The notes under the pieces were generated by a model. That model was not told the origin of the DNA and did not search any database. It saw only the letters and a program-made list of their open reading frames with translations. The position numbers and the translations under genes were made by a program. This document shows positions 24,901 to 37,091 of a stretch of 64,000 bases of DNA, piece by piece (within the stretch, counting starts at the first letter, position 1; each line of letters starts with the position of its first letter). The stretch is from Trogon surrucura (lineage: Eukaryota > Chordata > Aves > Trogoniformes > Trogonidae): contig CM036617.1 of NCBI GenBank assembly GCA_020746105.1, positions 159,410,912 through 159,474,911 on the forward strand, given 5' to 3'.

Positions 24901-27900
24901 GAGATTTGAGCTGTTGTCTAAATCTGCTTAATGGCCTTTGCCAGACTGAGGAAACACATCGTCATCGTGTTGGTCTGTTTGTGCTGCAGGAGAGGAATTG
25001 CAGATGTGTAAGAGCTCCAGCAGCGTTCCCTTACCTGGAGGTGGGAAAGGATTCACCTCTGTGACTGCCTTGTGGCCAGGAGCTTGTTTAACCTGCCGGT
25101 TGCATTTCCAGCAGTCAAACATAACTTTTACTGCCTTCTTGTGAACTAAACATTAAGGATACCACTGGGATGCCACTTGAGGCAAAAATGTTACTTTGTT
25201 CAAAAGGCGTGATGAATAATTTTTTATTAAAAACTAGTTCCTGGACAAAGACAGACATACTGACCCTGCGCATGAAAATCATGAATTTGAAAGGTACTAC
25301 TGTGGGGCAGTTCATGTGGACCTAAGACACGTTAGTGTAACTCACTCATAGCTTGTTTTGAAACTCTGATGGTCTATATTAAGTAGATTGTTGCTTCTTC
25401 ACATTCAGTAAATGACTTAATTTCTTCAAATCCTTGTCTGAAGTGCCTGTGTAGTCAATTTTTGTATGTTGGAAAAAATCTCCTCCTGCGCAAGCTGAAG
25501 TCTTTATTCAGTAAAATGTAATGGATTTCCAGATCTCTGTGTTGTAAATCTGAGCAAATCATTTAAGCGTCTGTCACATAAACTGCAGAGAATTTTACTA
25601 AGTGCCTTGCTACCTTTCTTTTTTTAAAGATTAATTTTCTTTTCGGAACCTTTTTCAGCACAAAGGATACAAATAATTATAGAAATGTTATGTTTTTAAG
25701 GTGGGAAAAATAAGGCAGTTGATGCAGGAGAGGTGAATTTTTTTTTTTGTCATTGTTTTTTATAAATATATAGAAGGACCTCTGTTCCACTGGTGTATCT
25801 GGAGTAGTTCAGTACAGTAGTTACTGCAGTTCACATAAAGGCCAGTGCAAGGAATTTTGTTTGTCCATTAACTAGCAAATAGCGCAATGTAGTATAGTTT
25901 TGTGCCAAACAGTATTTTACCTTTAATGAAACAGATAATCAGCAAAGAAATTGGGAACTGCCTAGTGACCTTTTATGTGACTCTCTTTCAGGCACCTTTT
26001 TGGGCATACTTCCTGGGTGCATTAGGACTTTTTATCTACCAGTCTCTGGATGCCATTGATGGGAAGCAAGCCAGAAGAACAAACAGTAGTTCTCCTCTAG
26101 GAGAACTTTTTGATCATGGCTGTGACTCTATTTCCACAGGTAGCCTTAACCTACTGTTACCCATCCCAGTTTTTAAAAAGTTACCTGTTTTCAAGAGGAG
26201 CTGATTAATCACAGAACTGTTGAAGCTGGAAAGGACCATGCTTAGAGATTCTCTACTATACGGAGCCAATGTTTTCCAGTAGGATACAGGTGATGCCTAA
26301 CAGAGGATTTTAAGGACCTAAAAGACTGATGCTGACATGTGAAACTAAGGAATTTTGCTTTAGGAGTGAGGTGCCAAATTATCAGTTTGGTAACAGGGCA
26401 TCCAGCCTGCACTTAGGAGGAGGAGAATTTATATTCCTTAGAAGGAATTTAAGAATTTAAGTTGATTTGGAGTCTTTAAAAAGTGACCCTTGCTCAGTTT
26501 CACTTTCCGTAACTTGGTTGCTGTTGGTGGCAATGCCTGTGCTTCCCTACGAGCTTAATGGCCGAACAGTTGCCCTGGGAGCTGCTACGGTCTTGATACC
26601 TCACTTTGCAGAGAAGTGCAGCTCCCAGTCCCTCTGAGCTGGGACCTTCAGTTGAAGCTGTTGGGGCTGCAGAGAACAGGAGATAAGGCCAGCAGAAGGG
26701 ACAACCACTGCTGCAGGCTAGAAAGTGGGGCACCTGCTTGCGAGAAAAGGAGTCCTGTGTTTTGGTTTCTCCTGCCAGGACTGTCCCTGAGGTTAGCTGC
26801 TCCCACTCAGTAAAGTATGGGTCCTTTGCTACAGTGATGTAAAATGCCTTGTGATTTATTTCTCTCATCTGCAAGCAAAGAGGCTGTGTGACTAACATGT
26901 TCGTTTCTGCTTTTCAGTTTTTGTTGTCCTTGGATCCTGCATAGCAATCCGACTAGGAACAAATCCTGACTGGTTGTTTTTCTGTTGTTTTGTGGGACTG
27001 TTCATGTTCTATTCTGCTCACTGGCAGACATATGTATCAGGCATACTAAGGTTTGGAAAGTAAGTAGGTATCTTTAGAAGTACATGTGGCTTAATGTCTG
27101 AGTCTGCTAACTACTTGATTTTCATTTCTTCTTTTTTTTTTTTTTTTTCCCCCCCCTGCTCTCTCTTCCTCTCACCTTCTTCCTCATCTCCCTAATGCTC
27201 TGGCAGGCTTGTGTTTTACCTGGCAAGACTTTAAAACTCCACATAATGCTGAGGATTTGTTCTTTTAACAGCTGATTTCAGCTGTAAATGCTTTGTTTGC
27301 ATGCATTTGTCTTTCGTCTGTGGATTCGTTTTAGGAACCCTATGAGCATCATGCCTAGAGTTTAAACAAGTGCTCTGGGTAGGAGTAGGGACAGAGCAAG
27401 CATCTACAGTACCTCCCTTTGTAATGTCCCAGCCACTTAGGGGACTCTGAACAATGTGCATTTTCAGAGAAATTTCCTTGCTGATGGGTTTCACTTCCAT
27501 AGACATCTTCAGCTTTCCTTTGAACAAACTCTCCGCATCCCATTGCGTCCTTTGGCAAGGAGTTCCACAGAGCTGTGGCAGTGCTTGAAGAATTATTCCA
27601 GGTTTATGTGGGGGCTCTGCTTTTAATCTGGCTCATACTAGCTTTGATGTCCTTCAAGTTTTGTGTTAGGTGACAGTTCTAAGAGATTGCTGTGATACTG
27701 CCCCTGACTTGGTAGAAATTCCATCGGTTTCCACTGCAGTGTAGGAGGAGGAGTCACGACATTCATGTAGAAGATCACAATTTCAATTTAATTCCTGGTA
27801 GTGTGGGGATTGCCTCACCCTCCTGCAGCTGTGATGCTGCCTAGCTGTGGAGGGCCCTTTGCTGGTTTTAAAGGATGACCTGCACTTTAGTAATGATTTC

Positions 27901-30900
27901 TGAAAAGATCAGACTTCTGTAGCAGCAAAACTGGAAATAAGTGATCAATGAAGGCTATCCTGCTAATTCTAGTCACTTGCTAAATCGCCTGTTTGTAGGT
28001 CTACTCAGCTATCCTTGCGTACCGTTCAATGTTGTGTATAAAAAGAGAGTGGTAATGCTAAGAGCTCTTTTTTTAGTTGCTGATAATGCATTTTGCCACA
28101 CAAACTGTAACTCTTCTACCTGCCTACTCATCCTGCTATTTTTAAAGGGCGTTTTGCACTGTAAACACAAACAGTGCATCAGGAAGGGACTGAGACTCCT
28201 GTACCACATAAAAATATCTCTACTGAAAACTTGATGACTTCTATGAAAATATAGTGATAGTGCCTAGTACAAGCAGTTTGGAATGACCTGGTGCATCATG
28301 CTGACTGAAATTAGACAGACACAGCTCCTTTTCTCCGAGATAACTTAATTTCTCTTAGTGAGTCAGAGTCTTTTTCAAGGCTCACAATTTTATTTCTCTT
28401 AAGTATAGAGGTAAGAGTCTAAATAAAGGCTAACACATAATAACTTGGGGGGAAGCTTTCACTGATGCTGTTTGTGAGTTAGCAGCACTTGATTTTAGAA
28501 GTCAAATGACAAGCAAGAAAGGCCTAGTGCTGGTGGCCAGGAAGGATCAGAGCAGCTCGATACTGTGCCACTGTCAGGTTGTGTAGAGTACCCCACAGTG
28601 GCTGATTAAGATCTTTGGACTCTGATTTGGGCTGATGTTGCAACCAACAGTCTGGGCCTCCGTACTACAAACGAGGGAGTGCAACGGCGTAGGAAGGAGA
28701 GGACTTCCCGTCCCCACAGCTTTGAACAGTGACAAGCACCTCATCCAGTTGCTGCTTAAACTTTGGCTTTTCTAAAACTAAGAGTCTGAAGCTTGTGATG
28801 AAGCTCAGCATATTTTATCACTATCTTTCTGGTGAGATAGTTTAGTGTTACTGTGATTATCAAGATCAGACAAATGTTTTCCATTAGCCAAGAGCTGATT
28901 CCTATCTCCCTTTAAAAATACACCGTTTCCTGTGCAAACAGTTCACGTGCTAAGCAAGTAACAACCCATGTTGACTTTGGTCGTGATACATTAAGCCAGC
29001 AAATTTATTCTAACCACTTAAAGAAATGCTGTATTTTAAACATCCATTGTCTCTGTTTGCTGGTAACTTCAGTACAAAGATAAGGTGCCCATCTTGGAAC
29101 TTCTAGTAGTATAAAAGGTCCCTTAGATGTGCGCATTTTTTTTCCCTATTGTAATGCTTTATTGAAAACATTGGGGTTTTTTTATTATTATTTTTCCTCT
29201 TGAGCCTCTGCTTAATTTTTTTATGTATTTCAGTCTTCTCAAAACATTTCATCCATCGAATACAATAACAAAGAGTTGGCTATCTTGTCTGAGGACAAAA
29301 AAGGTGGAATAGAGTCTAGACTTTAGAGGACATACAAGGCCACTTATTCAAAAAGTTTTTATGGCAAAAAAAGTAAGATAACAATTACATGTCCTCTGAA
29401 ACAGGACAGACGCTTACCTATCCACTGACTCCATCTTCAGAATACTGCCCTTTTGTTTTGCAGGCTGTATCTGTCAAGTTTTCTGATATGATAGACTAAA
29501 GAAAACCCTTTTGTCCCAGCCTGTTCTTCACAGTCCATACTTCTGTGTGATATGCTTTTAATGGAAATGTTTGATTGCATTTTCTGTGAGCTTGCCTTAA
29601 TCTTTGATTTGATACTTAGACTGTAAATTTAGATAAAATTCTCAAATAGTTAATAATGTATTCACTGACGGTTACCCACTTATTAAAATTATATGTTAGC
29701 ACAGTCTAGATAAGGAGTATAGCTTTAATTTTAAATATTAGCCAAAGATGTGTGCCTTCGTATGAAAGTATCTTTCTCAGTCAAGGAAAATCACATTCTG
29801 TATATGCACATGTAACCTGAAGGACTTTTAGGGAGATAAGAGTCACTTGTTTTTATTTGCCCTGCCCCCCCCCCCCGCCTTAAACTTACAGCAAAAAGCC
29901 CTTCTCTTTAACTAAATCTCCCTTTTCTTCCCCACCCAGGATCGATGTAACTGAAGTTCAGATAGCCATAACAGTGCTGCTCTTGATATCTGCATATGGT
30001 GGAACAGCAGTGTGGGACTACAAGGTAAGTGTCCGGAGTTTTCAAAGTTCCAGTTGAGCGTTCAGTTCCTGCCAAGCGCTTGCGGTTCCTGTGATGCTTG
30101 AAGTTGTCCTGCACCAGCACCGTCAACACCCACCCGCTGTCCAGTGCTCTCTTTTAGCTTATTGTACAAATGTAGATTATTTTGATGTCGTAGTTAACTT
30201 TGGCATAATGGTGTGAGTTCCTCTGCACAAATTGAGAGCTACGTAGAGGGGGAAAAAAAGACCCCATCTGCCACAATCAAACTTCTGATCTGGAACTAAT
30301 ACTCTGCAGATACTTAAGCTTTAGCAAATATTTTTTGTTCTGGTTATCTTTCTTTTGTATGTTGTATTGCAAGACATACGATTCAGTTCAGGTAAATGAT
30401 TTATAGGATGCTTTATTTGAAAATTTGAAGATGAGATACTTCAGCAAAACCACGGGATGAAGTTAGGGGGGTTTTGGTTAAGTAATCGATATTTACATGC
30501 CAATGGAGACAGTTTTGTCACATCTATATTCAATATCCATATTCAACTAAATGGTTTCTGTTCAAAAGTATTGCCCTATCTCTGGCTTTTATTCTCATCT
30601 TTAAAGATGCACTTTTGTGGACAACATCAAAAATATATTAGACTAACCACTTCATCTTTTCTGGAGGCTCTCTACTCAGAAATGTGTAGTTCTGTAGTGC
30701 GTGGAAGAGCTGAGACCATTCCATGCAATAACTGGTGCAAATTCATCTAGATATAAACCACTGAGTAGCTCAAATTCATGAGTTTATTCAGCAATTAAGA
30801 AATGTTTAGCTAAACTTTGTTTCCTTTCCCCATCCCGCAAGATGCTTTTGTTCTGTTTTCAAACCGCTTGTCTTCATGTCAAAAAATAAAGTAGGTGCAT

Positions 30901-33844
30901 TAGACTTCAGTTATGATTGATTTTCTCTTAAATATTAAAATCTATGGTAGCTATGCTGTATCTCAAAACACACTATATTCAAAAATATAGTCAATGGTTT
31001 CAATTTATTGCTACTTCTTTTTTTTTTTAAATCCTCTGCTGCCTTTGGAAGTTTCCTTGAAACTGCAGTTGATTCTGAAAGGTAACTGTTTAATTAAAAT
31101 TTTTGTCTGGCAACTATTCCAAATGCAAAGATACAGCATAACAAAAAACACATATCAAAACACAAAGCAGGCAGATGGTGTTTGTGTTTCCTGTGGTTCC
31201 GTGTTGTGTTACACAGTGAAAACTGTCCTTCTCCCTCCTCCCATGCGTGGGTGATGCCGTGGTCTGTGTCAGGTTTTTGATTCTGTAGTGAAAATACTTG
31301 GAGAAGATCGTAAGGATAAGCATGGTAAGGTCTAGCTGAATTTCCAGACCAGAACTTAACTACTTGAAAGTTGATTTTAAACATTGCGAAAGAAATTTGC
31401 CATCTCCTTAGTAAGGAAACAAATTCCAAACGCTGTCCTCCTGAACTTGTTCCTGGGAAAGTGAGAGTTCAAATAAAATAATCGTGTCAGTAGCTTTTTT
31501 TATTTGCTTTTTAAAAAAGGTCTTGTCCGTAACTTTTGGTATCTTTCTCTTGTTTTTCCTGCTAAGGTCCCCTTGGTGGACTTAGAACTGAAGTTCTTTG
31601 CAGTTATTGGAATACTGTGTGGAACAGCACTTTCTTTTTTCAATTACTTCCGTGTCATTTTTGGTGGAGGGGTTGGAAAGAACGGATCTACAATAGCAGT
31701 AAGTTGGTGTGGTTTTGTTTAATGGGATTTGCAATACGTATAAAATCTGGACCTTACTGTGTGATTGAAGCTTAAGACACATTTTCTGTCCATTTGTATT
31801 TCAGGGAACAAGTGTCCTGTCGCCAGGCCTGCACATTGGACTACTTGTCACACTGGCTGTTATGATCTATAAAAAGTCCACAACGCAGCTGTTTGAAAAA
31901 CACTCTTGTCTCTATGTCTTGACGTTTGGATTCGTGAATGCTAAGATCTCACAGAAGTTGGTGGTAAGGAACTTTTGTCCTAAACCTCCTAAAACTAAAT
32001 TGGTTCTTGGCCTAACACCACCTGGACGAGTGAGCACAGTGCAAGATTTCCCGTCCTGCTAGGCCGCTGTTATCGCCTCTTTCATTATGACCAAGACACT
32101 GAACTAGACTCGGGCTCCTCTAGACAGTTCTATATGGCACTGGTGCAAATACACACTTACTGGTGAGTGCATGGGTTAGAACTTTTTGTTTAACTGACTC
32201 CTAGAAATACACTGGCTTTTTTTAACATCACAACTGTGGTCCTTCAGGCCTTACTAACAGTGCTATGGCGTCTGATTTAATGATCTGAAAGGGGAATTTA
32301 CTTTAATCACTGAAATGAAGAGAGATTTTTATCTCCTGTGTCATTAAAAACCTTATCAGTGAATTCAGAACAGATAAAATCTGCCTTACTGCATATTTGC
32401 TGACAACAGTAATCCAGCTAGCTGATTTATTTTTTTTATTTTTTTTTGTCTCTAAGAATGCTAAATATGAAAGGATCAAGGTATATAGGGGGAAGAGACT
32501 CCCTCCTCCCCCAGTAATCTTTCTTCCTCTCTCAGTCACTCTGTGAAGTATCTCCGTGCATATATTGCTAGCTCTACTAAACAGTGAAAACAAGTCATGT
32601 CACCTAAGCAAAAGCCTAGTTTCTAGTTAGCTTTTGGCTAGGAAAAGCCAAAATGTTCAGGTTAGACTTGTAAACAACAGTTTAAGTTACTAGTATTCAT
32701 TTTCAACAATACACTTGCTTAGTCTTACCCTTCATATACAGCGCTGAAAAAATAAGAATGAGGAATCTCTGCAAATACCTAAAATGCACTGGTATAGAAG
32801 TAACATAAACAAAAACTACCAACCGAGAATTCAGACAATGTGTTATCACTTGATTGTCACTTGATTAAAGTGCTATTTATTGATCGAATACCCTGGAAAG
32901 AGGTTACTGGGACCTCAGGAAAGACAGTGTGAGGGAGCAGCAGGTCCTGAAGCACTTACAAAGCTCTTGGCCTGCTCGTTGCTTCTGAAGCACCAGAGAC
33001 AGGAGGCTGTTGCTGTGTAGGGATGTTGCACCCTTTCATAAGTCAGGTGGAGGTTTTCTGGTAGTTACATTGATTTTGCAGTGGGGTGCCTTCTTGGCTC
33101 TCTCTCTTTTTTTTTTTTTTTTTTTAAACATAGGTCGCTCACATGACAAAAAGTGAAATCTGTCTTCAGGAGACTGCATTTATTGGGCCAGGACTTCTGG
33201 TTTTGGATCAGTACTTCGACAGTTTTGTTGATGAATATATTGTTCTGTGGATAGCACTGGTAAGCATTTTGTTTTATATTTTTCATTTGAAGCATACTTA
33301 AAGGAATGGATTGAGAACTGTCTCTGCCATTCTCTTCTGCCACTGCTGACTTGGTCAGATTTCACTGTCACTGCGGAGGGAGTGCCAGAGTACTGTGTAA
33401 ACGTGTTTTGGGAGCTCTTCGGCTTCCTTTCCCTTGGAAAAGAGATGCGAAAGTAAATTTTCACATCTGTCTTGGTAGTTGTCTTTAGTTCAGCTTAAAG
33501 TTATTCTGGTAACTGCAGACTAACAACCTTTGTTTATGAGGCTTTGTAAGTGTTTAATGCTGTTTGGTTAGAATAAATAAATAAATAGACTATATATGTT
33601 ACAATGCTTGTTAAAGTTGTCACTTGAATAGGTTGATTAAAGTATAAGTGAATTTATAGTAGAGACGATTTTAAAAAAAAAAATTAACCTGTTCTGTTTT
33701 GTTCTTTTAAAGTTCATATCCTTGTTTGATATGCTGAGATATGCCACTGGTGTATGCCTACAGATTGCTGCTCATCTTCATATACATGTCTTCAGAATTT
33801 CATCTCATCAAGCTCCTGAACAGGTTCAAAACCATAATGACTGA
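15678..33844 (+). CDS. CHPT1: Cholinephosphotransferase 1 (complete)
   Basis: Integral membrane enzyme of the Kennedy pathway: CDP-choline plus diacylglycerol gives phosphatidylcholine plus CMP, in Golgi/ER membranes. Coding exons are 15678-15920, 25992-26139, 26918-27059, 29940-30024, 31567-31698, 31805-31963, 33134-33259 and 33713-33844. Together they make 1167 nt, or 388 residues, against 406 recalled for human. The CDP-alcohol phosphotransferase signature DGxxARx8Gx3Dx3D is intact in exon 2: D104, G105, A108, R109, G118, D122 and D126. Several hydrophobic segments follow, as expected for a multi-pass protein. The ATG at 15678 has a good Kozak context (GGCATGG). All junction phases agree. 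The C-terminus ([11 protein letters not shown]) is shorter than the human tail I recall. The paralogue CEPT1 is less likely because of the neighbours and the N-terminus. Confidence 0.96.
19078..19275 (-). mobile_element. CR1 LINE fragment (reverse orientation)
   Basis: The plus strand begins CACAGAATCACAGAATG, then GAGGTTGGAAGGGACC and the GTCATCTAGTCCAGCC block. This is the reverse complement of a CR1 3' end. Only about 200 bp remain. Confidence 0.9.
19464..20210 (-). mobile_element. Solo LTR of an avian endogenous retrovirus
   Basis: Plus-strand ends are TGTCATGG...CCTGGACA, so the element has TG...CA termini and imperfect inverted ends. The middle shows blocks typical of a common avian ERVL/ERVK-type LTR read in reverse: GCTGGCCACTAA near one end, an A-rich stretch with ATAATAGTACTAGTAAG, then CATGGAATGGAATAC and GGTTAGGCTTGGGTCACCTGTCC. 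Sense is therefore minus. Flanks AAAGG (19459-19463) and GAAGG (20211-20215) could be a decayed 5-bp target duplication. No gag, pol or env frames adjoin it. It is diverged, with no coding capacity. Confidence 0.72.
23188..23208. repeat. 9-bp tandem duplication with two TGACG half-sites
   Basis: TTGGTGACG occurs twice in a row, followed by TTG. Two CRE-like half-sites 9 bp apart; function unknown. Confidence 0.6.
25992..26139 (+). CDS. CHPT1: CHPT1 exon 2: catalytic CDP-alcohol phosphotransferase motif
   Basis: Acceptor CTCTCTTTCAG/GCA; leaves in phase 1 at CCACAG/GTAGCC. It encodes the hydrophobic [16 protein letters not shown] stretch and the full metal-binding signature from D104 to D126. 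Confidence 0.97.
26208..26262 (-). mobile_element. Possible CR1 3'-end remnant
   Basis: The plus strand reads ATCACAGAACTGTTGAAGCTGGAAAGGACC, close to the reversed CR1 terminus. The similarity then fades. It lies in CHPT1 intron 2. Confidence 0.45.
26918..27059 (+). CDS. CHPT1: CHPT1 exon 3
   Basis: Acceptor GCTTTTCAG/TTT; donor GGAAA/GTAAGT, phase 2. It encodes a hydrophobic segment ([18 protein letters not shown]) and the conserved HWQTYVSG motif followed by LRFGK (residues 131-178). Confidence 0.96.
27515..27605. mobile_element. Possible ancient CR1/L3-like fragment
   Basis: GGCAAGGAGTTCCACAG, followed by GTGGCAGTGCTTGAAGAATTATTCC, resembles a conserved stretch of old amniote CR1/L3 elements. 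It lies in CHPT1 intron 3. The match is short and low confidence. Confidence 0.3.
29865..29876. repeat. Poly-C run of 12
   Basis: Twelve consecutive C about 64 bp before the CHPT1 exon 4 acceptor. Prone to length error in sequencing. Confidence 0.9.
29940..30024 (+). CDS. CHPT1: CHPT1 exon 4
   Basis: Acceptor CCCACCCAG/G; donor TACAAG/GTAAGT, phase 0. It encodes [20 protein letters not shown] and the WDYK turn (to residue 206). Confidence 0.95.
31567..31698 (+). CDS. CHPT1: CHPT1 exon 5
   Basis: Acceptor CCTGCTAAG/GTC; donor ATAGCA/GTAAGT, both phase 0 (residues 207-250). It encodes [10 protein letters not shown], a membrane segment and the conserved [12 protein letters not shown] loop. Confidence 0.95.
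31805..31963 (+). CDS. CHPT1: CHPT1 exon 6
   Basis: Acceptor GTATTTCAG/GGA; donor TTGGTG/GTAAGG, phase 0 (residues 251-303). It encodes the [13 protein letters not shown] family motif, a membrane segment and KISQKLV. Confidence 0.96.
33134..33259 (+). CDS. CHPT1: CHPT1 exon 7
   Basis: Acceptor AAACATAG/GTC after a long T tract; donor GCACTG/GTAAGC, phase 0 (residues 304-345). It encodes VAHMTKSE, the hydrophobic [13 protein letters not shown] segment and DEYIVLW. Confidence 0.96.
33713..33844 (+). CDS. CHPT1: CHPT1 exon 8 with stop
   Basis: Acceptor TTCTTTTAAAG/TTC; stop TGA at 33842-33844 (residues 346-388). It encodes the last membrane segment and a short cytosolic tail. A weak donor-like CAG/GTTCAA lies before the final five codons and the stop. 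A ninth coding exon with a longer tail is possible, but I could not find one. Confidence 0.92.
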   Translation, partial: FISLFDMLRYATGVCLQIAAHLHIHVFRISSHQAPEQVQNHND

Positions 33845-36800
33845 TTAAATAGGTTAAGGACAAGAGACAAAGTAGTTAGGGGGAAGTTGAATAAACCAGC
33901 CTCTCTTTTTTTTGGGAAGACAGATTAAGCTTTTCAAGAAAAATAGTTCTATGTGGGAACTCACTCTACCCTAGACGTTACTAGATGTTAGAATTAATTG
34001 CTAAACAGAGAGTCCTGCAGATTGTTGTGATCAGCACTTTTGAACCACGATGTATTTCCCCATGTTCTAAACACTGCACCTGTTATTTCATACCATGAAT
34101 ACCATGTTTGAAACTTCTGCCACTTCCTGTTGGGTGACCTTAATTCTGTGCTTCTGGTCTAGTGAATGTAGACTGCAAGCTAAGGTGCTACCAGCTAGAA
34201 TTTGAAGAGAAATTTCACTTTTCCCTAGATCAAGTGACTGATCTTGTAGTGTTAGTTTCTAAAGTCTTCCTGGAACTGCTGTGAAGTGGCAGTGAGAGGT
34301 ATCAAGGAATACAGTACTGCATTATTAAGACTGTTAAAGTGAGGCAGCCATGAGGTAAAACTACTTGTTAATCTCTGATCCAGTATTTTTAAAGACCAAG
34401 CTACTGGATCTCTAGGATGAAGGAGATACAGCTCAGGAAAATTTTCTTCTACATCAAATTATTCTGAGTGCCTTTAGGATTCATGTGTTCTCTAGAATTT
34501 AAGTGCATAACCCACTGCTAATAAATACAGTTGTAGCTTGTAGTTTCTTTGAAGGTCACTTTCTTGTTTTGTGGTTACAGTAAGCTTTGTCTCATTGTAC
34601 TCCATCATTATCTAGACTATAGGGAGCTGTGTACTTTGAGGACACTAACTTCTACTTACTCTAACTTGTATTTGTGAAACTATGCAAGTGAATGACAAAG
34701 TTCACTGATAAATGACTGTGACGGTTTGACTGTGACAATGAACCCACCCATATGTAATTCCCTCTGAAGTATGTTTGCCATTGGTGTGTTCGCCTACCTA
34801 TCTAATCTGTCTTGTAGCTGTCACTGTACTTTATGCAAACAAAACTGCACAGAATTAAACCCTAATGTGTAGTAAAACTCTGCAAACCAGAAAGTCAGTC
34901 CCACTATCAGCCTTTATGTTACTTCAGGAACAAACCCACTGCCTAACATAAGGTGCCTAGCTAAAGGGCTGCTATTGTCACAGAGAAAAGCTGAATGACA
35001 GTAGCTTATTATCTGTACAAGCAAATTGTGACTTACACACAAGCTCCTTTAAAAAGGTACTCTTTGAAGATTTTTGTAAAAAGCTGCTGAATATAAGTCT
35101 CCATTGCCCCTTACAGTTGCTGATATGTAGCTGAGCTATGAGTTTGTGAAGTCTTTTCCTGAACTATACAATAAAGAATGCTCTGCTTTGTTTTAAAAAT
35201 ATCACCACTGCAGATTCCTAGCTGCACATTAATCCAGAAAGACTTCCTGAAGTGTTCAAGGAACTTTAAAAGTGGTGTATTGTCTGCTAAATTTAAGGGT
35301 AATAAAATGCTGTTTACCATGCACCTGCCTAAGAAGGATATACTGATACACACGAGGGATAACTGTAACAGTTACTGCCAAAGGACTAGCGCTTGTGACT
35401 AATACCAATTCCAGATGAATCCTACTACTCCTCTTTGAGGCTCAGAAAGACACAGCACCTACACGTGAACTTACCCTGAATTCACAGCATAGGCAATAGA
35501 GACCATTTCAGATTAACCACCTGATGAAAAGACACGAGTTTTTAAAGTGAGGTTTGTTTCCCCAGAATGCTCAAAAATGTGTCACATAGTTATAGGTAAA
35601 AAGTAGTTTTAAGGACATGATTGAGGTGTGCAGATGATAAACTTACGCAGAAATTAGTCAGAAAAAAAAACAGAAACATGAGGCAGCTGTTAACTATATT
35701 TCACAGAACCATCTAATCATCCTTAGAGGACTCAGCAGCCCACTTACAAATTGGTGTAGTTACCTACCAGAGGCCCACGTCATCTCATACATCATCCTAG
35801 CAATGTAATTTCTGTGTTTCCTGCTTCCCTGGGCCCTAGCAGATGCAGAACAGAAAGTGCTCTGTACCAGTTGCTTGTTCAGCTGCAGCCTGGTAATAGC
35901 TGAGGTTGCTCTAAGTTGGCCGTCATGCATCTGGCTCTCAGAACTGGAGAATCCTCACCAGATGACTCTATCGTGAACTCAAAATGCTAGTGAGCTGAGG
36001 ACAGGAATCTCTGCAGACTGGTTTTGAAATACATTGTTAGGGAAACATCACGTTTGTGCGAGTGGGTGTGTGGATGGTTTTTGGTTTATCTACTATTGTA
36101 TTAAGTCTAAACATTAAATATGTTAGAACCTAATTTGTAAAAGTGAATATTCGGGTGTGATGGTTTTCTGTTAAAACTTGCTGCATGCAAGCTAAGCCAG
36201 TTGCTTAATTTATACCGATTTACTGTAATGAGATGTATGAAAGATAAATGGTTTATCCTTAAAACTTAGGCCTCCTGAAAGTGCTGGTCATTTGGAATTG
36301 CAAAAAAGTAATATTCCATCTCAAAGGCTTGTAATAACATGTACTAAATAAATGAGCTAGATTACTTCTAGCAGTGGTTCTGCAAGAACTGTATACCCCA
36401 AAATGCCTAATGTTTAGTTGTGCTCAGCAGATGTCATGTAAAGATGTGATACTCAGCTCTCATTCAACTAAAGAAATTGCTGTTTGGACAAGTTGCAGCA
36501 GTTCATACGTCTCTTACTAGTACAAAGATATTACAATGCCTAGCCTAGTGAAAGAGTTAACAGAATTTAATTTACCGTAATACACATCATTAAACTTAGA
36601 GGAGTTATGTCATCAGGCAAAATGTTGAAGCTATGAAAATCCTGAAATTTGCAGCTTGTGAAAAATGCTTTTATTTGCACAGTGTACCCGAAGGCCTAAA
36701 TTTATGTAAAATCTGGGTAACGCATCTTTCATTAATTCTGCCCATTGTTACAACTCAGCACTGTACAAAGTGAAACAATTTAACACTCCAGTGCTACTGA

Positions 36801-37037
36801 AAGTCACTATTAAGTAGTTTAATTGGACATATAATAACTGGTTTGGGGTCCATATCCTCCACCGCCAAGTAATAAATTTACTAATACACATTCTTACAAC
36901 AAGATTAGAACAATCTGTTAAATGACTGATTAATTAATAAGAACTTTAAAACATTTAAACCTTAACATACTTCTCTATGGCTAATGCCTATACTTGTATC
37001 ATGTTACTTAGGTACAAGTTGTTTCTCCATTGACCCA
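33845..37037. other. CHPT1-SYCP3 tail-to-tail region (3'UTRs and spacer)
   Basis: CHPT1 (stop at 33844) and SYCP3 (stop at 37038) converge here. Plus-strand AATAAA signals at 34520-34525, 35170-35175 and 36347-36352 are candidates for CHPT1. On the minus strand AATAAA at 36675-36670 is a candidate for SYCP3, about 360 nt after its stop. If the distal CHPT1 signal is used the two 3' ends come within about 300 bp. No other gene was recognised. Confidence 0.55.
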
Positions 37038-37091
37038 TCAGAATAACATGGACTGAAGAGACTTGCGAACAGTTGCCATCTCCTGCTGTTG
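37038..37091 (-). CDS. SYCP3: SYCP3 last coding exon with stop
   Basis: Acceptor CTTGTAACAG/CAA; stop TGA at 37040-37038. It encodes [17 protein letters not shown] (residues 222-238). The short tail is the region known in mammals to be needed for fibre assembly. Confidence 0.95.
   Translation of the reverse strand, partial: QQQEMATVRKSLQSMLF

Larger units (their letters stand above)
15921..25991 (+). other. CHPT1: CHPT1 intron 1 (10 kb)
   Basis: The first 500 bp are still CpG island. The rest holds a CR1 at 19.08 kb, a solo LTR at 19.46-20.21 kb, a TGACG-containing 9-bp duplication at 23.19 kb and a CT run near 20890. No further exon was recognised. Confidence 0.75.

Noticed and set aside
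34725..34760. TGTGACGGTTTGACTGTG as an LTR edge
   Set aside because: Similarity too short; no partner terminus.
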